Shown one piece after another: positions 23,543 to 31,291 of a stretch of 64,000 bases of DNA (position 1 is its first letter; each line of letters starts with the position of its first letter). The stretch comes from Rhizobium indicum (GTDB lineage: Bacteria; Pseudomonadota; Alphaproteobacteria; Rhizobiales; Rhizobiaceae). The stretch is taken from the NCBI RefSeq assembly GCF_005862305.2, contig NZ_CP054021.1, positions 4,195,501 through 4,259,500 of the forward strand, read 5' to 3'. Made by a program: the position numbers and the translations under genes. The notes beneath the pieces were generated by a model. The model did no database searches, had not been told where the DNA came from, and saw only the letters and a list, made by a program, of their open reading frames with translations.

Positions 23543-23560
23543 CCATTGAGCTACAGGCCC
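23485..23560 (-). tRNA. tRNA with CAT anticodon, probably tRNA-Ile2 (lysidine type)
   Basis: A 76-base cloverleaf read on the reverse strand with encoded CCA. Acceptor 5' GGGCCTG pairs with 3' CGGGCCC (one G-T pair). The anticodon CAT is at 23525-23527. The anticodon arm and variable region (GGCTCATAACCGCTTGG) resemble bacterial tRNA-Ile2, whose C34 is converted to lysidine by TilS, more than elongator Met. An elongator Met call cannot be excluded without covariance scoring. The 3' half overlaps the integrase gene. Confidence 0.92.
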
Positions 23561-23760
23561 TGGCGCCGGGTATCCGGCGCTTGGGTGCCGGGGCAATGGT
23601 TCCCGCAGCACGGGTTCCGCTCTAACGCAAATCCGGGGGAGCCACAAGCGGGCAGCGCAAGCATCTGTGGACGATGCATATTTCGTAGGCAGCCACTGGA
23701 ACCTTCTCGCGCGGGCTACACTTATTCAAGTCACATTCCGCATGAAGAGGGCGATCGCAG

Positions 23761-24129
23761 ATGGTGGCTTTGAACAGTGCCGTGGTGCTCATCGTGGAGG
23801 ACGAGCCGCTGATCCGGTTCAATATCCTCGATGTGCTGGAGGAGGTCGGCCATGTGGCGCTGGAGGCGGCGAATGCCGACGAAGCTCTGGTGGTGCTGAA
23901 GGGCAGGCAGGATGTCGATATCCTGTTCACCGACGTCAACATGGCGGGTTCGATGGACGGCCTCCAGCTTGCCAATCGGGTGCGGGCGATGCGGCCGAAT
24001 ATCGGCATCATCATCACCTCCGGCATGGTGCGGCTCGATCCGATGGCGCTGCCCGCCAATACCGCCTTCCTGCCGAAGCCCTACATGCACGACACGCTGA
24101 TTTCGACCATCAATTCCCTGATGACGTAA
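23761..24129 (+). CDS. Receiver-only response regulator
   Basis: A 122-residue CheY-like receiver: the acidic pair VEDEP near the N-terminus, the phosphorylated Asp in LFTDVNMAG, Ser/Thr in IITSG and Lys in FLPKPY. No output domain. It is the first host gene beyond the tRNA. It likely acts by protein contact in a phosphorelay, as is common in rhizobia. A long hairpin separates it from the convergent quorum-sensing genes. Confidence 0.88.
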   Translation: MVALNSAVVLIVEDEPLIRFNILDVLEEVGHVALEAANADEALVVLKGRQDVDILFTDVNMAGSMDGLQLANRVRAMRPNIGIIITSGMVRLDPMALPANTAFLPKPYMHDTLISTINSLMT

Positions 24130-24156
24130 CGGCAATGCCCTGATGAGGTGACAGGG

Positions 24157-24198
24157 GCGCGCAGCCGCAAAACGGGGACTGTTTTTGCGGCTGCGCGC
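24157..24198. terminator. Long perfect hairpin between convergent genes
   Basis: GCGCGCAGCCGCAAAA at 24157-24172 is perfectly repeated in inverse at 24183-24198, with a ten-base loop. On each strand the stem contains its own A-run or T-run. It lies between the receiver gene and cinS and may stop transcription from both sides. Confidence 0.65.
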
Positions 24199-24248
24199 GA
24201 GGCGCCGGGAGACATGCTCGTCTTCAGGCGGCGGAGGGGAACCGGCCC

Positions 24249-24452
24249 TCAGCTGAAGCTGCTCCTCAGCGCCTCATTCTCGTGATGGGCCTTCTTCTCG
24301 TAGATCGTAAACAGCGCCATCGAGAGGAGATAGGAGAGGAAGGGATCCCCTATCTGCGTGGCGATGTCGCGGGATGCGAGAACATGGCGCTCCAGCGCGC
24401 CGATATCCTTCTGTATTGCAGTCTGCGTGGTGGTTTCAGCGAGGCGGTTCAT
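24249..24452 (-). CDS. cinS: CinS-like small anti-repressor of the quorum-sensing cascade
   Basis: A 67-residue protein whose ATG overlaps the stop of the LuxI-type synthase gene by four bases. This is the arrangement of cinI-cinS in Rhizobium leguminosarum. There CinS is known to relieve repression by PraR and so activate downstream quorum-sensing regulators independently of the autoinducer. Here the protein is helical (IQKDIGALERHVLASRDIAT, then SYLLSMALFTIYEKKAH). I assign the symbol by synteny, size and coupling. Confidence 0.85.
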   Translation of the reverse strand: MNRLAETTTQTAIQKDIGALERHVLASRDIATQIGDPFLSYLLSMALFTIYEKKAHHENEALRSSFS

Positions 24453-25114
24453 GCTGCCATCTCCAGGAATTGGGTCACGACCGAGCGGGCCGGCACGTGC
24501 CTGACATAAAGGGGTAGGGTGAGGCCGAGGGCGGCGCGCATCTTGCGCAGCACGCGGTCCGATACTTCGAAGGCGCCGCAGCAGACGGGGTATTTGCCGT
24601 AACCGTCTGCACGGCCGAGTTCTTCCACTTCGGCGCCGGCGCGCTTGTAGACACGCTTGAGGTAGGGCTCGTAGTTGGAAATCATCGTATGGATGCCGTG
24701 ATCGAGCGCGCATTCGCAAAGCGCAAGCAGCATCATGGAGAAGGCGCGGCCGGCATCGACATTGGAGAAATCCTTGGCGATCGCCTCCTCGTCGATGCAC
24801 ATGCGCGTGCCTTCCCAGATGCCTGGAGCGATAAGATTGGCGGCATCGGGAAACGTCTCGCGGAAGACGTCGTAGAGAAGGGTCGGGCCTGTCGTCGGCA
24901 TCAGGCGCATGCCGCCATAAAGACGGGTGCGGCTGTCGTTGCACCAGACGAGATAGGCGGGAGCCAGCGAATCGTAGCTGTCACGTTCGTAAGGGCCGAT
25001 GACGGGAACATCCCAGCCGAGCGTATCGGCGAAGACCTTCTTGCGCAGGCGAAACATCTGGTCGAGTACGGCAGCGTATTTCTGATACTCATGTGCCTGA
25101 ATGATAACGAACAT
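24449..25114 (-). CDS. cinI: N-acyl-homoserine lactone synthase, CinI type
   Basis: 221 residues from ATG 25114, which has GGAGGG five bases upstream; an earlier in-frame start is ignored. LuxI-family hallmarks are present: Arg in MFRLRKKVF, Trp in LGWDVP, Asp in YERDSYDS, and the GGMRLMPTTGP strand. The product in R. leguminosarum is the long-chain 3-hydroxy-C14:1 homoserine lactone, made from acyl-ACP and S-adenosylmethionine. Expression there depends on CinR, encoded just upstream here. A 28-base dyad and a RIME element separate the two genes. Confidence 0.92.
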   Translation of the reverse strand: MFVIIQAHEYQKYAAVLDQMFRLRKKVFADTLGWDVPVIGPYERDSYDSLAPAYLVWCNDSRTRLYGGMRLMPTTGPTLLYDVFRETFPDAANLIAPGIWEGTRMCIDEEAIAKDFSNVDAGRAFSMMLLALCECALDHGIHTMISNYEPYLKRVYKRAGAEVEELGRADGYGKYPVCCGAFEVSDRVLRKMRAALGLTLPLYVRHVPARSVVTQFLEMAA

Positions 25115-25179
25115 TTTGCCCTCCAGCGTTTTCAAGTTCGTGGAAAGCAGAATGGTTCATGCGGGCCGGATCGGAAATT

Positions 25180-25207
25180 CCCTCAGATGGGCCCCCCCAG
25201 ATGAGGG
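25180..25207 (-). promoter_or_regulatory. Dyad upstream of cinI, candidate CinR binding site
   Basis: CCCTCAgaTGGG and its inverse CCCAgaTGAGGG flank a four-base C centre. The dyad ends 65 bases before the cinI start, the region where LuxR-type activators bind. Assignment to CinR is inferred. Confidence 0.6.
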
Positions 25208-25214
25208 GGGCAGA

Positions 25215-25316
25215 GCATGTCGCGCAAAACTGTGCAGCGGTTTTGCGATAACGACATGCGTAAAAACAAAGAGCTAAAGCGGGAAGAGCGAATCTGAAGA
25301 TCGCGATGCGCTTTAG
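25215..25316. repeat. RIME-type mosaic element with two large palindromes
   Basis: Two palindromes in tandem over 102 bases. The first has nested arms GCATGTCG...CGACATGC (25215/25252) and CGCAAAAC...GTTTTGCG. The second has CTAAAGCG...CGCTTTAG (25274/25309). Size and sequence match the Rhizobium-specific intergenic mosaic element described in the literature. Its right end overlaps the cinR stop codon. Confidence 0.78.
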
Positions 25317-26038
25317 GGATTGATTATGCGCAATTGAACGGCCCGGGAGGCGGCCGCCGAAATGGTGGCGCATCCAAGCTTGAAGCGGGCGGTCTTCAGA
25401 TAATCGCGCGTGGTGTGTTCCGATATCCCGAGGATCACCGAAATATCCTTGTAATCCTTGCCGAGCGCCGTCCAGTGCAGACACTCGATTTCGCGCGGCG
25501 ACAGTGACGGCACCGGATCGTTCTCGCCATGCAGCTCGTAGACGGCCTTGCGGTGGATGAGATGGGCGATCTCGATCCATTCGTTGCGGCAGCGGCGGAC
25601 GAGTTCGGTCCATTGCTCGACCGGTATCCGGGCATTCAGCGACAGGAGGGCGCGGCGCTGCGCCTTGTCGGCGACGGGAATGGAGTAGCCGTTGCCGCCG
25701 ATGCCGTGCTTCTGGGCGTCGACCAGCATGGCATAGGCCTCCGGCGTCGGCTCGACCTCGCTCCAGTCGAAGGGCAGCTGGCGTTCGAAGCCCTGCTTGA
25801 CGATAGGATCGACCTTCACATAGCTGTTCAGCAGGTAACGGGAGACCCAGGCATCCGGGTAGGTGGTGCGCACGAAGGGCGAATCGATCTTGCTCGCGAT
25901 CGTCTGGGCGAGATGGTAGGTGACGAAATCGAGGCCATATTCAGCCTGGAGAATGCGGATGGCGGCATCCACATTGGCTGCAGCCTTGATCTGTTCGAAA
26001 GCGGACTCGAACTTTTCGCTATAGGTATTCTCAATCAT
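25313..26038 (-). CDS. cinR: LuxR-family quorum-sensing regulator, CinR type
   Basis: 241 residues from ATG 26038 ([17 protein letters not shown]); the frame is open further upstream but without support. The N-terminal autoinducer-binding domain has W and Y residues of the family ([19 protein letters not shown]). The C-terminal LuxR helix-turn-helix spans about residues 180-225 ([20 protein letters not shown], then [18 protein letters not shown]). It is encoded in the same direction upstream of cinI, as in R. leguminosarum, where CinR with its lactone activates cinI. Its stop codon is formed inside the RIME element. Confidence 0.92.
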   Translation of the reverse strand: MIENTYSEKFESAFEQIKAAANVDAAIRILQAEYGLDFVTYHLAQTIASKIDSPFVRTTYPDAWVSRYLLNSYVKVDPIVKQGFERQLPFDWSEVEPTPEAYAMLVDAQKHGIGGNGYSIPVADKAQRRALLSLNARIPVEQWTELVRRCRNEWIEIAHLIHRKAVYELHGENDPVPSLSPREIECLHWTALGKDYKDISVILGISEHTTRDYLKTARFKLGCATISAAASRAVQLRIINP

Positions 26039-26161
26039 TTCCACTGCCCCAATCCCCTCAATCCTACCGCGAGGGCCGTCATAAATACAAGGCATCCCCA
26101 CATATGCGGGGAATGACAATCCGGGTTCCATCTGCTAGCGCCTGTCATGAGGAGACCTCAT

Positions 26162-26356
26162 ATGGACAGCAAGAGACCATTCGAGATTGCCGAATGCCAA
26201 CAGGCCGCCAAGGGCCTGAAATCCAGCTGGCAGGACATGGCGGGCTCCGAAGCGCTGATCCGCGCGCTCGTTGCCGAACGCAACGGCGACAGGCCGCTGG
26301 CGCTGTTCTGGACCGAGGTTCACAGGGCGCTCTGCCAGGAAACCAACGCCTTCTGA
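26162..26356 (+). CDS. Hypothetical small rhizobial protein
   Basis: 64 residues from ATG 26162 with ATGAGGAGA nine bases upstream. A soluble helical protein (PFEIAECQQAAKGLKSSWQD, ending ALCQETNAF). It is divergent from cinR with only about 120 bases between them, so the two may share a control region. No domain recognised. Confidence 0.6.
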   Translation: MDSKRPFEIAECQQAAKGLKSSWQDMAGSEALIRALVAERNGDRPLALFWTEVHRALCQETNAF

Positions 26357-26614
26357 CAATCAGCCTTGCGGAGGAACGGCTCAGGCTTTTTCTCCTTGGC
26401 TCAACAACGCACCCCGGGCGAGACGGCCAGGAAATCCCGCCGCCCTTCTATATAATTATCGATGAACACGTCTTCATTCTTGTCGCGATTCGATTCTACG
26501 ATGAAAGCGCCGGACGGCGACGTTTCCGAATTCATGGTTAAGAAATCCCGTTCATTTCATTGATCTGTGCCAAAATCGCTTGACGGCGCGTTTGCGGCAG
26601 GAGCAATGGTGTTT

Positions 26615-26630
26615 GTGGAAACGGTTACAC
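26615..26630. promoter_or_regulatory. LacI-family operator-like site 1
   Basis: GTGGAAACGGTTACAC is an imperfect palindrome around the central AACGGTT and matches the general LacI/GalR half-site pattern. It lies 84 bases before the GH38-like start. Confidence 0.5.
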
Positions 26631-26658
26631 TCCGATGGCCTATGGCAGCGCTGATGCA

Positions 26659-26668
26659 GAAACGTTTC
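26659..26668. promoter_or_regulatory. LacI-family operator-like site 2
   Basis: GAAACGTTTC is a perfect ten-base palindrome with the CG centre typical of LacI-family operators. It lies 45 bases before the GH38-like start and 44 bases from site 1, start to start. No LacI gene is in the window nearby. Confidence 0.5.
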
Positions 26669-26678
26669 GGATGGCATC

Positions 26679-26712
26679 CCCGATGTGTGAAATGGCCCGA
26701 TGTGTGAAATGG
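26679..26712 (+). repeat. Perfect tandem 17-base duplication directly before a start codon
   Basis: CCCGATGTGTGAAATGG occurs twice without a gap (26679-26695, 26696-26712). The second copy ends one base before the ATG at 26714. It fills the ribosome-binding region; no Shine-Dalgarno better than GG is seen. Confidence 0.85.
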
Positions 26713-26713
26713 A

Positions 26714-28639
26714 ATGACTGAAAAGCGCGTGCATCTGGTCTTCAAGACCCATCTCGATATCGGCTTTACCGACCATGCCGAGAAAGTCCGCCGGCAATAT
26801 CACGAGCGCTTCATTCCGCAGGCGATCGAAACGGCCAAGCATTTTCATGCCGAAAATTCCGACGAGCCGAAATTCATCTGGACGACGGGCGCCTGGCTGA
26901 TCTGGGATCATCTGAATTCGCGCTCTGCGGGAGAGGTCGCAGCGCTGGAACAGGCGATCGAGCGCGGGCTGATCCGCTGGCACGGGCTGCCGTTCACCAC
27001 CCATACGGAGCTGATGTCGCCGGATCTCTTTCGGGCCGGGCTTTCCTATTCGCAGGAGCTCGACCGGCGCTTCGGCAAGACGACGATCGCGGCGAAGATG
27101 ACCGATGTGCCCGGCCATACGCTCGGCATGGTGCCGCTGCTTGCCGAGGCGGGCATCCGCTTCCTGCATCTCGGCGTCAATACGGCCTCACCGCCGCCCG
27201 ATGTGCCCGACATCTTCCGCTGGCGGGCGCCCAGCGGCGAGGAGGTGGTCGTCATGTATCAGCGTTCCTATGGCGAGACCTGTTTCCCCGACGGTTTCGA
27301 GGACGGGCTGAGCTTTGCCCATACCAACGACAATATGGGGCCGCAGAGTGTGCCGCAGACGGCCGAAGCCTATCGCGAATTACGCGCTCGTGAGCCGGAT
27401 GCGATCATCCGCGCTGCGACGCTCGAGGATTACGGCGCCATTCTTTGGGACGAGCGTGAGCGCTTCCCGGTTGTCGAGCTGGAACTCGGCGACAGCTGGA
27501 TCCATGGCAGCGGCAGCGATCCTGTGAAGACGGCGCGGTTCCTGGCGCTGCAGCGGCTCTACGACCGTTTCGCGGCGGATGGGCTCGACGCGCGACGTCT
27601 CGCCTTCGGGCGCGGACTGGCGATGGTGGCCGAACATACCTGCGGCGTCGATATCAAATCCTATCTGCGCGACGATAAGGCGTGGTCGCGGGCCGATTTT
27701 GAGGCCGCGCGCCGATCCGATTATCGCTTCGCCTATACCGAAGCCTCGTGGGACGAGCAGCGCGCCTATCTCGACCAGGCGGTCTCGCAGCTCGACCAGA
27801 CGGACCGGCAGGCGGCCCAGGCGGTGCTTGCCGAATTCGCCACGCCCGCCGTGATCGAGGGCGGCGGGCGGGAGCTCCGCCTGCAGACCGGCGGCTGGTC
27901 GATCGCGCTCGACGGTGCGAGCGGCGATGTCGCCGAAATCACCTCGCCCTCCGGCCGGACGATCTCTGGCTGCGACGGCTCGCTGATCGCCTATCGATAT
28001 GAGAGCTACGATGCCGGCGACGTTATCAGGCACATGGAGACCTACCTGACCCATCGCCAGGAATGGGCGGTGCTCGACCATGACAAACCGGGGCTTGCCC
28101 GGTCGGGGGCAGCACTTTCGAAGGTCTTTCTGCCGGCGCTGGAAGCGACGCAAGAGGCGGGCATCCTTTTGTCGATGCCGGCCGAGGCCGTGCAGAATTA
28201 TGGCGCACCGCCGCATGTGATGCTGCATTTCACCGCCGAGGGCGATCGCCTCCACCTCAGCCTGACATTACACGACAAGCCCGCCAACCGCATGCCGGAG
28301 GCAAGCTTCCTCTCCTTCACGCCTGAGGGTGCCGGGGACTGGAATTTCCGCAAGATGGGCCTCTGGCATCGATCCGGGAACATTGCGACGAGCGGCGGCG
28401 GGCAATTGCAGGCGGTGACATCAGCACGCTGCGATCTTGCCGATGGTCTGCTGACGATCGAAACCTTCGATGCGCCGCTCGTGGCGCCGCAAGGCTCGGA
28501 TTTCATGTCGTTCTGCAGGACGCTGCCGGATTTTAACGCCGGCATCCGCTTCAATCTGCACAACAATAAGTGGGGAACCAATTTCCCGATGTGGTGGCAG
28601 GGAGATTTTCAGGCGCGCTTCCGGCTCAGGCTCGACTGA
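26714..28639 (+). CDS. GH38-like / DUF5054 family protein, predicted alpha-mannosidase-type hydrolase
   Basis: A 641-residue cytoplasmic protein. It opens VHLVFKTHLDIGFTDHAEKV, the conserved His-x-Asp start of the GH38/57-type beta/alpha barrel. ITAWLIWDHL-like and HGLPFTTHTELM segments follow, then TDVPGHTLGMVPLLAEAGI, all family landmarks with metal-binding His/Asp. The C-terminal half (from about residue 380) is beta-rich and ends NNKWGTNFPMWWQGDFQARF. The family usually acts on mannosides or related glycans; the actual substrate is unknown. It stands alone behind two LacI-type palindromes, pointing to sugar-responsive control. Confidence 0.82.
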   Translation: MTEKRVHLVFKTHLDIGFTDHAEKVRRQYHERFIPQAIETAKHFHAENSDEPKFIWTTGAWLIWDHLNSRSAGEVAALEQAIERGLIRWHGLPFTTHTELMSPDLFRAGLSYSQELDRRFGKTTIAAKMTDVPGHTLGMVPLLAEAGIRFLHLGVNTASPPPDVPDIFRWRAPSGEEVVVMYQRSYGETCFPDGFEDGLSFAHTNDNMGPQSVPQTAEAYRELRAREPDAIIRAATLEDYGAILWDERERFPVVELELGDSWIHGSGSDPVKTARFLALQRLYDRFAADGLDARRLAFGRGLAMVAEHTCGVDIKSYLRDDKAWSRADFEAARRSDYRFAYTEASWDEQRAYLDQAVSQLDQTDRQAAQAVLAEFATPAVIEGGGRELRLQTGGWSIALDGASGDVAEITSPSGRTISGCDGSLIAYRYESYDAGDVIRHMETYLTHRQEWAVLDHDKPGLARSGAALSKVFLPALEATQEAGILLSMPAEAVQNYGAPPHVMLHFTAEGDRLHLSLTLHDKPANRMPEASFLSFTPEGAGDWNFRKMGLWHRSGNIATSGGGQLQAVTSARCDLADGLLTIETFDAPLVAPQGSDFMSFCRTLPDFNAGIRFNLHNNKWGTNFPMWWQGDFQARFRLRLD

Positions 28640-28681
28640 GCCGCTCGATCCGCAAGCGACCCGGCCGAGGTGAGAAAGGGT

Positions 28682-28921
28682 TCAGCCGACGTTTGCGGTT
28701 CGGTTGAACCAGCCGGCGCGTGGCACTTCGGGCCGCTGCGGCTTCGGGCGAAACTTCACCAGCACCTCGCGGCCATCGGAGGAGGCCTGCGTGCGCTCCA
28801 GCGCGTCGCGTTCGGCAACTGCCTGGCGCCAGTGCTCGTCGTCGCGGCCATCTGGCCGGCCGCTTTCCTCCCAAATCGCGTAAGCTCGTTTGCTGATCCA
28901 TTCGTGGCGTCTGTCGCTCAT
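28682..28921 (-). CDS. DUF2934 family protein
   Basis: 79 residues from ATG 28921 (MSDRRHEWISKRAYAIWEES), which has AGAGAG directly upstream; a TTG at 28957 would add 12 residues. The RAYAIWEESGRPDG-type motif is the DUF2934 signature found in many rhizobial small proteins. The C-terminal half is basic and proline-containing. Function unknown. It ends 42 bases after the convergent GH38-like gene. Confidence 0.75.
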   Translation of the reverse strand: MSDRRHEWISKRAYAIWEESGRPDGRDDEHWRQAVAERDALERTQASSDGREVLVKFRPKPQRPEVPRAGWFNRTANVG

Positions 28922-28946
28922 CTCTCTATTCCATTCGTCAAAAGTG

Positions 28947-29153
28947 CTATTCGGCAATTCCGTCCTGCAGAACCGGCGGCCGGCGCTTGGCTGCCATCAG
29001 CAGGTCGAGTTCGATCGAGGACGGCCCGAAACGGGTGAACAGGCTTTCTGCCTGCTCGTTTCGGAGGCCATATTTGGAGGCGAATTCATCAAGGCTATAG
29101 GGGCGGCCGCGCAGGATCCTGCTGCGGCGCTCCGGTTCACGGATTTGCGTCAT
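28947..29153 (-). CDS. Hypothetical small protein, possibly stress-induced
   Basis: 68 residues from ATG 29153. Basic N-terminus, then YSLDEFASKYGLRNEQAESL, which resembles a helix-turn-helix-like or DUF3606-like helix pair, then LDLLMAAKRR. The longer upstream frame crosses the promoter-like GGAAC...TGTT site and is unlikely. Its end overlaps a possible upstream extension of the DUF2934 gene, so both may be on one transcript. Confidence 0.6.
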   Translation of the reverse strand: MTQIREPERRSRILRGRPYSLDEFASKYGLRNEQAESLFTRFGPSSIELDLLMAAKRRPPVLQDGIAE

Positions 29154-29194
29154 TGGTGGTAACCCCAGTGTGTGTTGCGAATTGTGAGAACAAA

Positions 29195-29219
29195 ACAGAT
29201 TACAGCTACAAAAGTTCCG
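29195..29219 (-). promoter_or_regulatory. Candidate EcfG/RpoE2-type general stress promoter
   Basis: Read on the reverse strand, GGAAC (29215-29219) and TGTT (29195-29198) are separated by 16 bases. The consensus of rhizobial EcfG promoters is GGAAC-N16/17-CGTT. The start codon of the small gene is 41 bases downstream. Confidence 0.45.
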
Positions 29220-29515
29220 TGAGTTTTCAGGGTTTTTTCGCCCTCGCCGTGCCATTTCGGAGCGATCGCAGGCGGGTGGCATAGATTTTTAAGGCTGGTG
29301 TGCGCGGAGAAAATTTCGTCTAAAACACGCAAGAATATCAGGGTGTTATGGAAATCGCTTCCGCGGCGGCGGATAAATGGGCTTTACCCCGGCGCGTTAC
29401 TCTATAGAATCAATAGTGTTATTCGGTTCGCAAGGGCAGCGAAATGTTCCGTTCCCCGCGTTGGCGCGACCGAGACCGGAGGACTTTGGCTTCAACCCAT
29501 CAAGAGGAGACAGAC

Positions 29516-29899
29516 ATGATGAATGCACTGCCGCCACTTCATGACGGCCACGCGCCGTTCAACCTCCAGCAGCTGTTTCGCGAAGCGCTCTATGCCTTCG
29601 AGGAATGGGACAGCGAATTGACCGAACCGATCGTGACCTACGAAGGACGGGTCATGCCCATCAGCTTCGTTTTTGAAGCCATGCGCGAATGCACCGACAT
29701 CGTGCCGATGAACATCGTCGGCGCCGTCACCGAACGGCTGACCAAGCCGTGGGAGGGCGAAGGCCCGCTCGACCAGATGACCTTCTCGACGGCGGCGCGT
29801 GTGATGCGCGTTTTGGTGCGCAAGCGCCTTCTCGTCACCGGGGCTGCGGATCTCGTCGCCGTTTCGGCCCACGCGTCCGAAGACCAGGGCCGCGACTGA
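29516..29899 (+). CDS. Hypothetical conserved rhizobial protein
   Basis: 127 residues from ATG 29516 with AAGAGGAGA at good distance; an upstream ATG at 29444 lacks one. An acidic helical protein (FNLQQLFREALYAFEEWDSE, then VFEAMRECTDIVPMNIVGAV). No membrane segment or catalytic motif. It is possibly in the same transcript as the DUF4174 gene 121 bases below. Confidence 0.65.
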   Translation: MMNALPPLHDGHAPFNLQQLFREALYAFEEWDSELTEPIVTYEGRVMPISFVFEAMRECTDIVPMNIVGAVTERLTKPWEGEGPLDQMTFSTAARVMRVLVRKRLLVTGAADLVAVSAHASEDQGRD

Positions 29900-30020
29900 T
29901 AGGATAAGGATCGCGGCCATGGCTGCGATCCTTTTCCGCTTTTGGCGGAACCTCGCTTATTGCCAGCCGTTTAATCCGGCAGGCACGGCCACATCAAGCG
30001 ATGGCCGAGGAATGAGCACC

Positions 30021-30434
30021 ATGCTGAGATCTTTTGTTCATGAAATTATCGGTACACCCAGGCGTGAGCCTGAGCTCCCGCAATCGCTCGAGCAGTTTCG
30101 GGATCGCAAGCGCGTCCTGATCATCTTCGCCGATGCGCAAGATGACCGCGCGCTGATCCAGGACGAATGGCTGCGCAAGGCGCATATGCGCTTGATCGAG
30201 GAAGACGTCGAGGTGTTCAGCATTGCCGGCGGCGGCGCGTTTGCGCTGTTCGACGATGACTGGGAACTCGATGCGGACGATATTCGCAATCGGCTGCAGG
30301 GACCGCCATCCGGCGAGTTCGGACTGATCCTGCTCGGACGGGACGGAATCGTGAAGCTGCGCTCGAGCGAGCCAATGACCGCCGAGGATATCTTCGCGGC
30401 TTTTGAGTTGCTGCCGAAGAAGACGCCCTGGTAG
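30021..30434 (+). CDS. DUF4174 domain protein
   Basis: About 137 residues from ATG 30021, preferred because GAGG stands ten bases upstream; ATG 30012 is too close to it. The core RKRVLIIFADAQDDRALIQD is the thioredoxin-like start of DUF4174. The strand EFGLILLGRDGIVKLRSSEP and the ending IFAAFELLPKKTPW complete the domain. The family is thioredoxin-fold-like without the redox cysteines. Function unknown. The gene is convergent with the GntR regulator that follows. Confidence 0.75.
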   Translation: MLRSFVHEIIGTPRREPELPQSLEQFRDRKRVLIIFADAQDDRALIQDEWLRKAHMRLIEEDVEVFSIAGGGAFALFDDDWELDADDIRNRLQGPPSGEFGLILLGRDGIVKLRSSEPMTAEDIFAAFELLPKKTPW

Positions 30435-30497
30435 CGTTTCGAGAGTCCGTTTGAAGCGGCGGGCGGTGGAGCATCCGCGCCCGCAACCTTTGCATGT

Positions 30498-31208
30498 TCA
30501 GAGTTCGAAGGCTTCCCTGAGGCCGAGGCTCTTGCGTTCGCGCAGGTCAAGATCGGCCTCGATATGGGCGATGTGATGCAGCATCAGCTGGCAGGCGCGG
30601 TCGAGTTCGTCGGCTTCGATCGCCGAGATAATGTCACCATGTTCGGAATGGCCGCAGCTCGATGCGGTCGACTGCCCGTAGAGCGCAATCACCAGCGACG
30701 AGCGGGCGACGAGTTCCTCCATGAAGCGCTGCATGATCGAATTTCCCGATATGACTGCCAGCGTCAGATGAAAATCGCCCGATGCCTTGATTTCAGCGCG
30801 GCGCGCGGTCTGACCACGCTCGCTCATCAGGCGGCCTTCTTCCAGCAGAAGCTGTCGCAGATGAGTAATATCGTCAGGCGTGATCCGTGCCGCTGCCTCG
30901 CGCAATATGCCTGGTTCGACCAAGCGGCGGGCGGAAAAGATCTGGCGAGCCTCTTCCGGCGAGGGATAGGCGACGAAGGCGCCGCGGTTTTTCTCGACGC
31001 TGACGAGGCCTTCATAGGAGAGCGCCTGCAGGGCGGCGCGGGCAAGCGTGCGGCTGACGTTGAAGAGATTGCCGACATCGCTTTCCGAAAGCTTGGTGCC
31101 GGGCGAGAGCCTGCGCTCGACGATCGCTTCGCGAATGGCATCGCGGATCTGTTGCGCGCCGGTATCTGTGGAGTCTTCGGCCTGCTGAGCCTTGGCGGCG
31201 GATTTCAT
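30498..31208 (-). CDS. GntR-family transcriptional regulator, FCD (FadR) subfamily
   Basis: 236 residues from ATG 31208; the frame is open for 16 codons more. Winged helix at about residues 20-85 (IREAIVERRLSPGTKLSESD, then FNVSRTLARAALQALSYEGL). The all-helical FCD ligand domain has its metal residues in ASGDFHLTLAVISGN and later HGDII and HHIAHIEADL. It is divergent from the ABC transporter operon, with a GTATAC-centred operator candidate between. It most likely represses that operon until the substrate or its metabolite binds. Confidence 0.88.
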   Translation of the reverse strand: MKSAAKAQQAEDSTDTGAQQIRDAIREAIVERRLSPGTKLSESDVGNLFNVSRTLARAALQALSYEGLVSVEKNRGAFVAYPSPEEARQIFSARRLVEPGILREAAARITPDDITHLRQLLLEEGRLMSERGQTARRAEIKASGDFHLTLAVISGNSIMQRFMEELVARSSLVIALYGQSTASSCGHSEHGDIISAIEADELDRACQLMLHHIAHIEADLDLRERKSLGLREAFEL

Positions 31209-31291
31209 GAAATTTACTTCCTGATGGTCGGCAAACCATATCCGGCTTCGCGCCAAAGTTAAACAGAATTTGTGCCCGAAACAGCGGCCGG

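Larger units (their letters stand above)
26357..26713. other. Non-coding control region upstream of the GH38-like gene
   Basis: No supported gene in these 357 bases; overlapping frames lack starts and typical codon use. It contains two LacI-type operator-like palindromes and a tandem 17-base repeat, listed separately, and an AT-rich segment near 26,440-26,560. Confidence 0.6.

Noticed and set aside
24249..24944. 231-codon reverse frame covering cinI in another frame
   Set aside because: Only its last part, the cinS gene, is real; the rest is Arg/His-rich out-of-frame translation of cinI.
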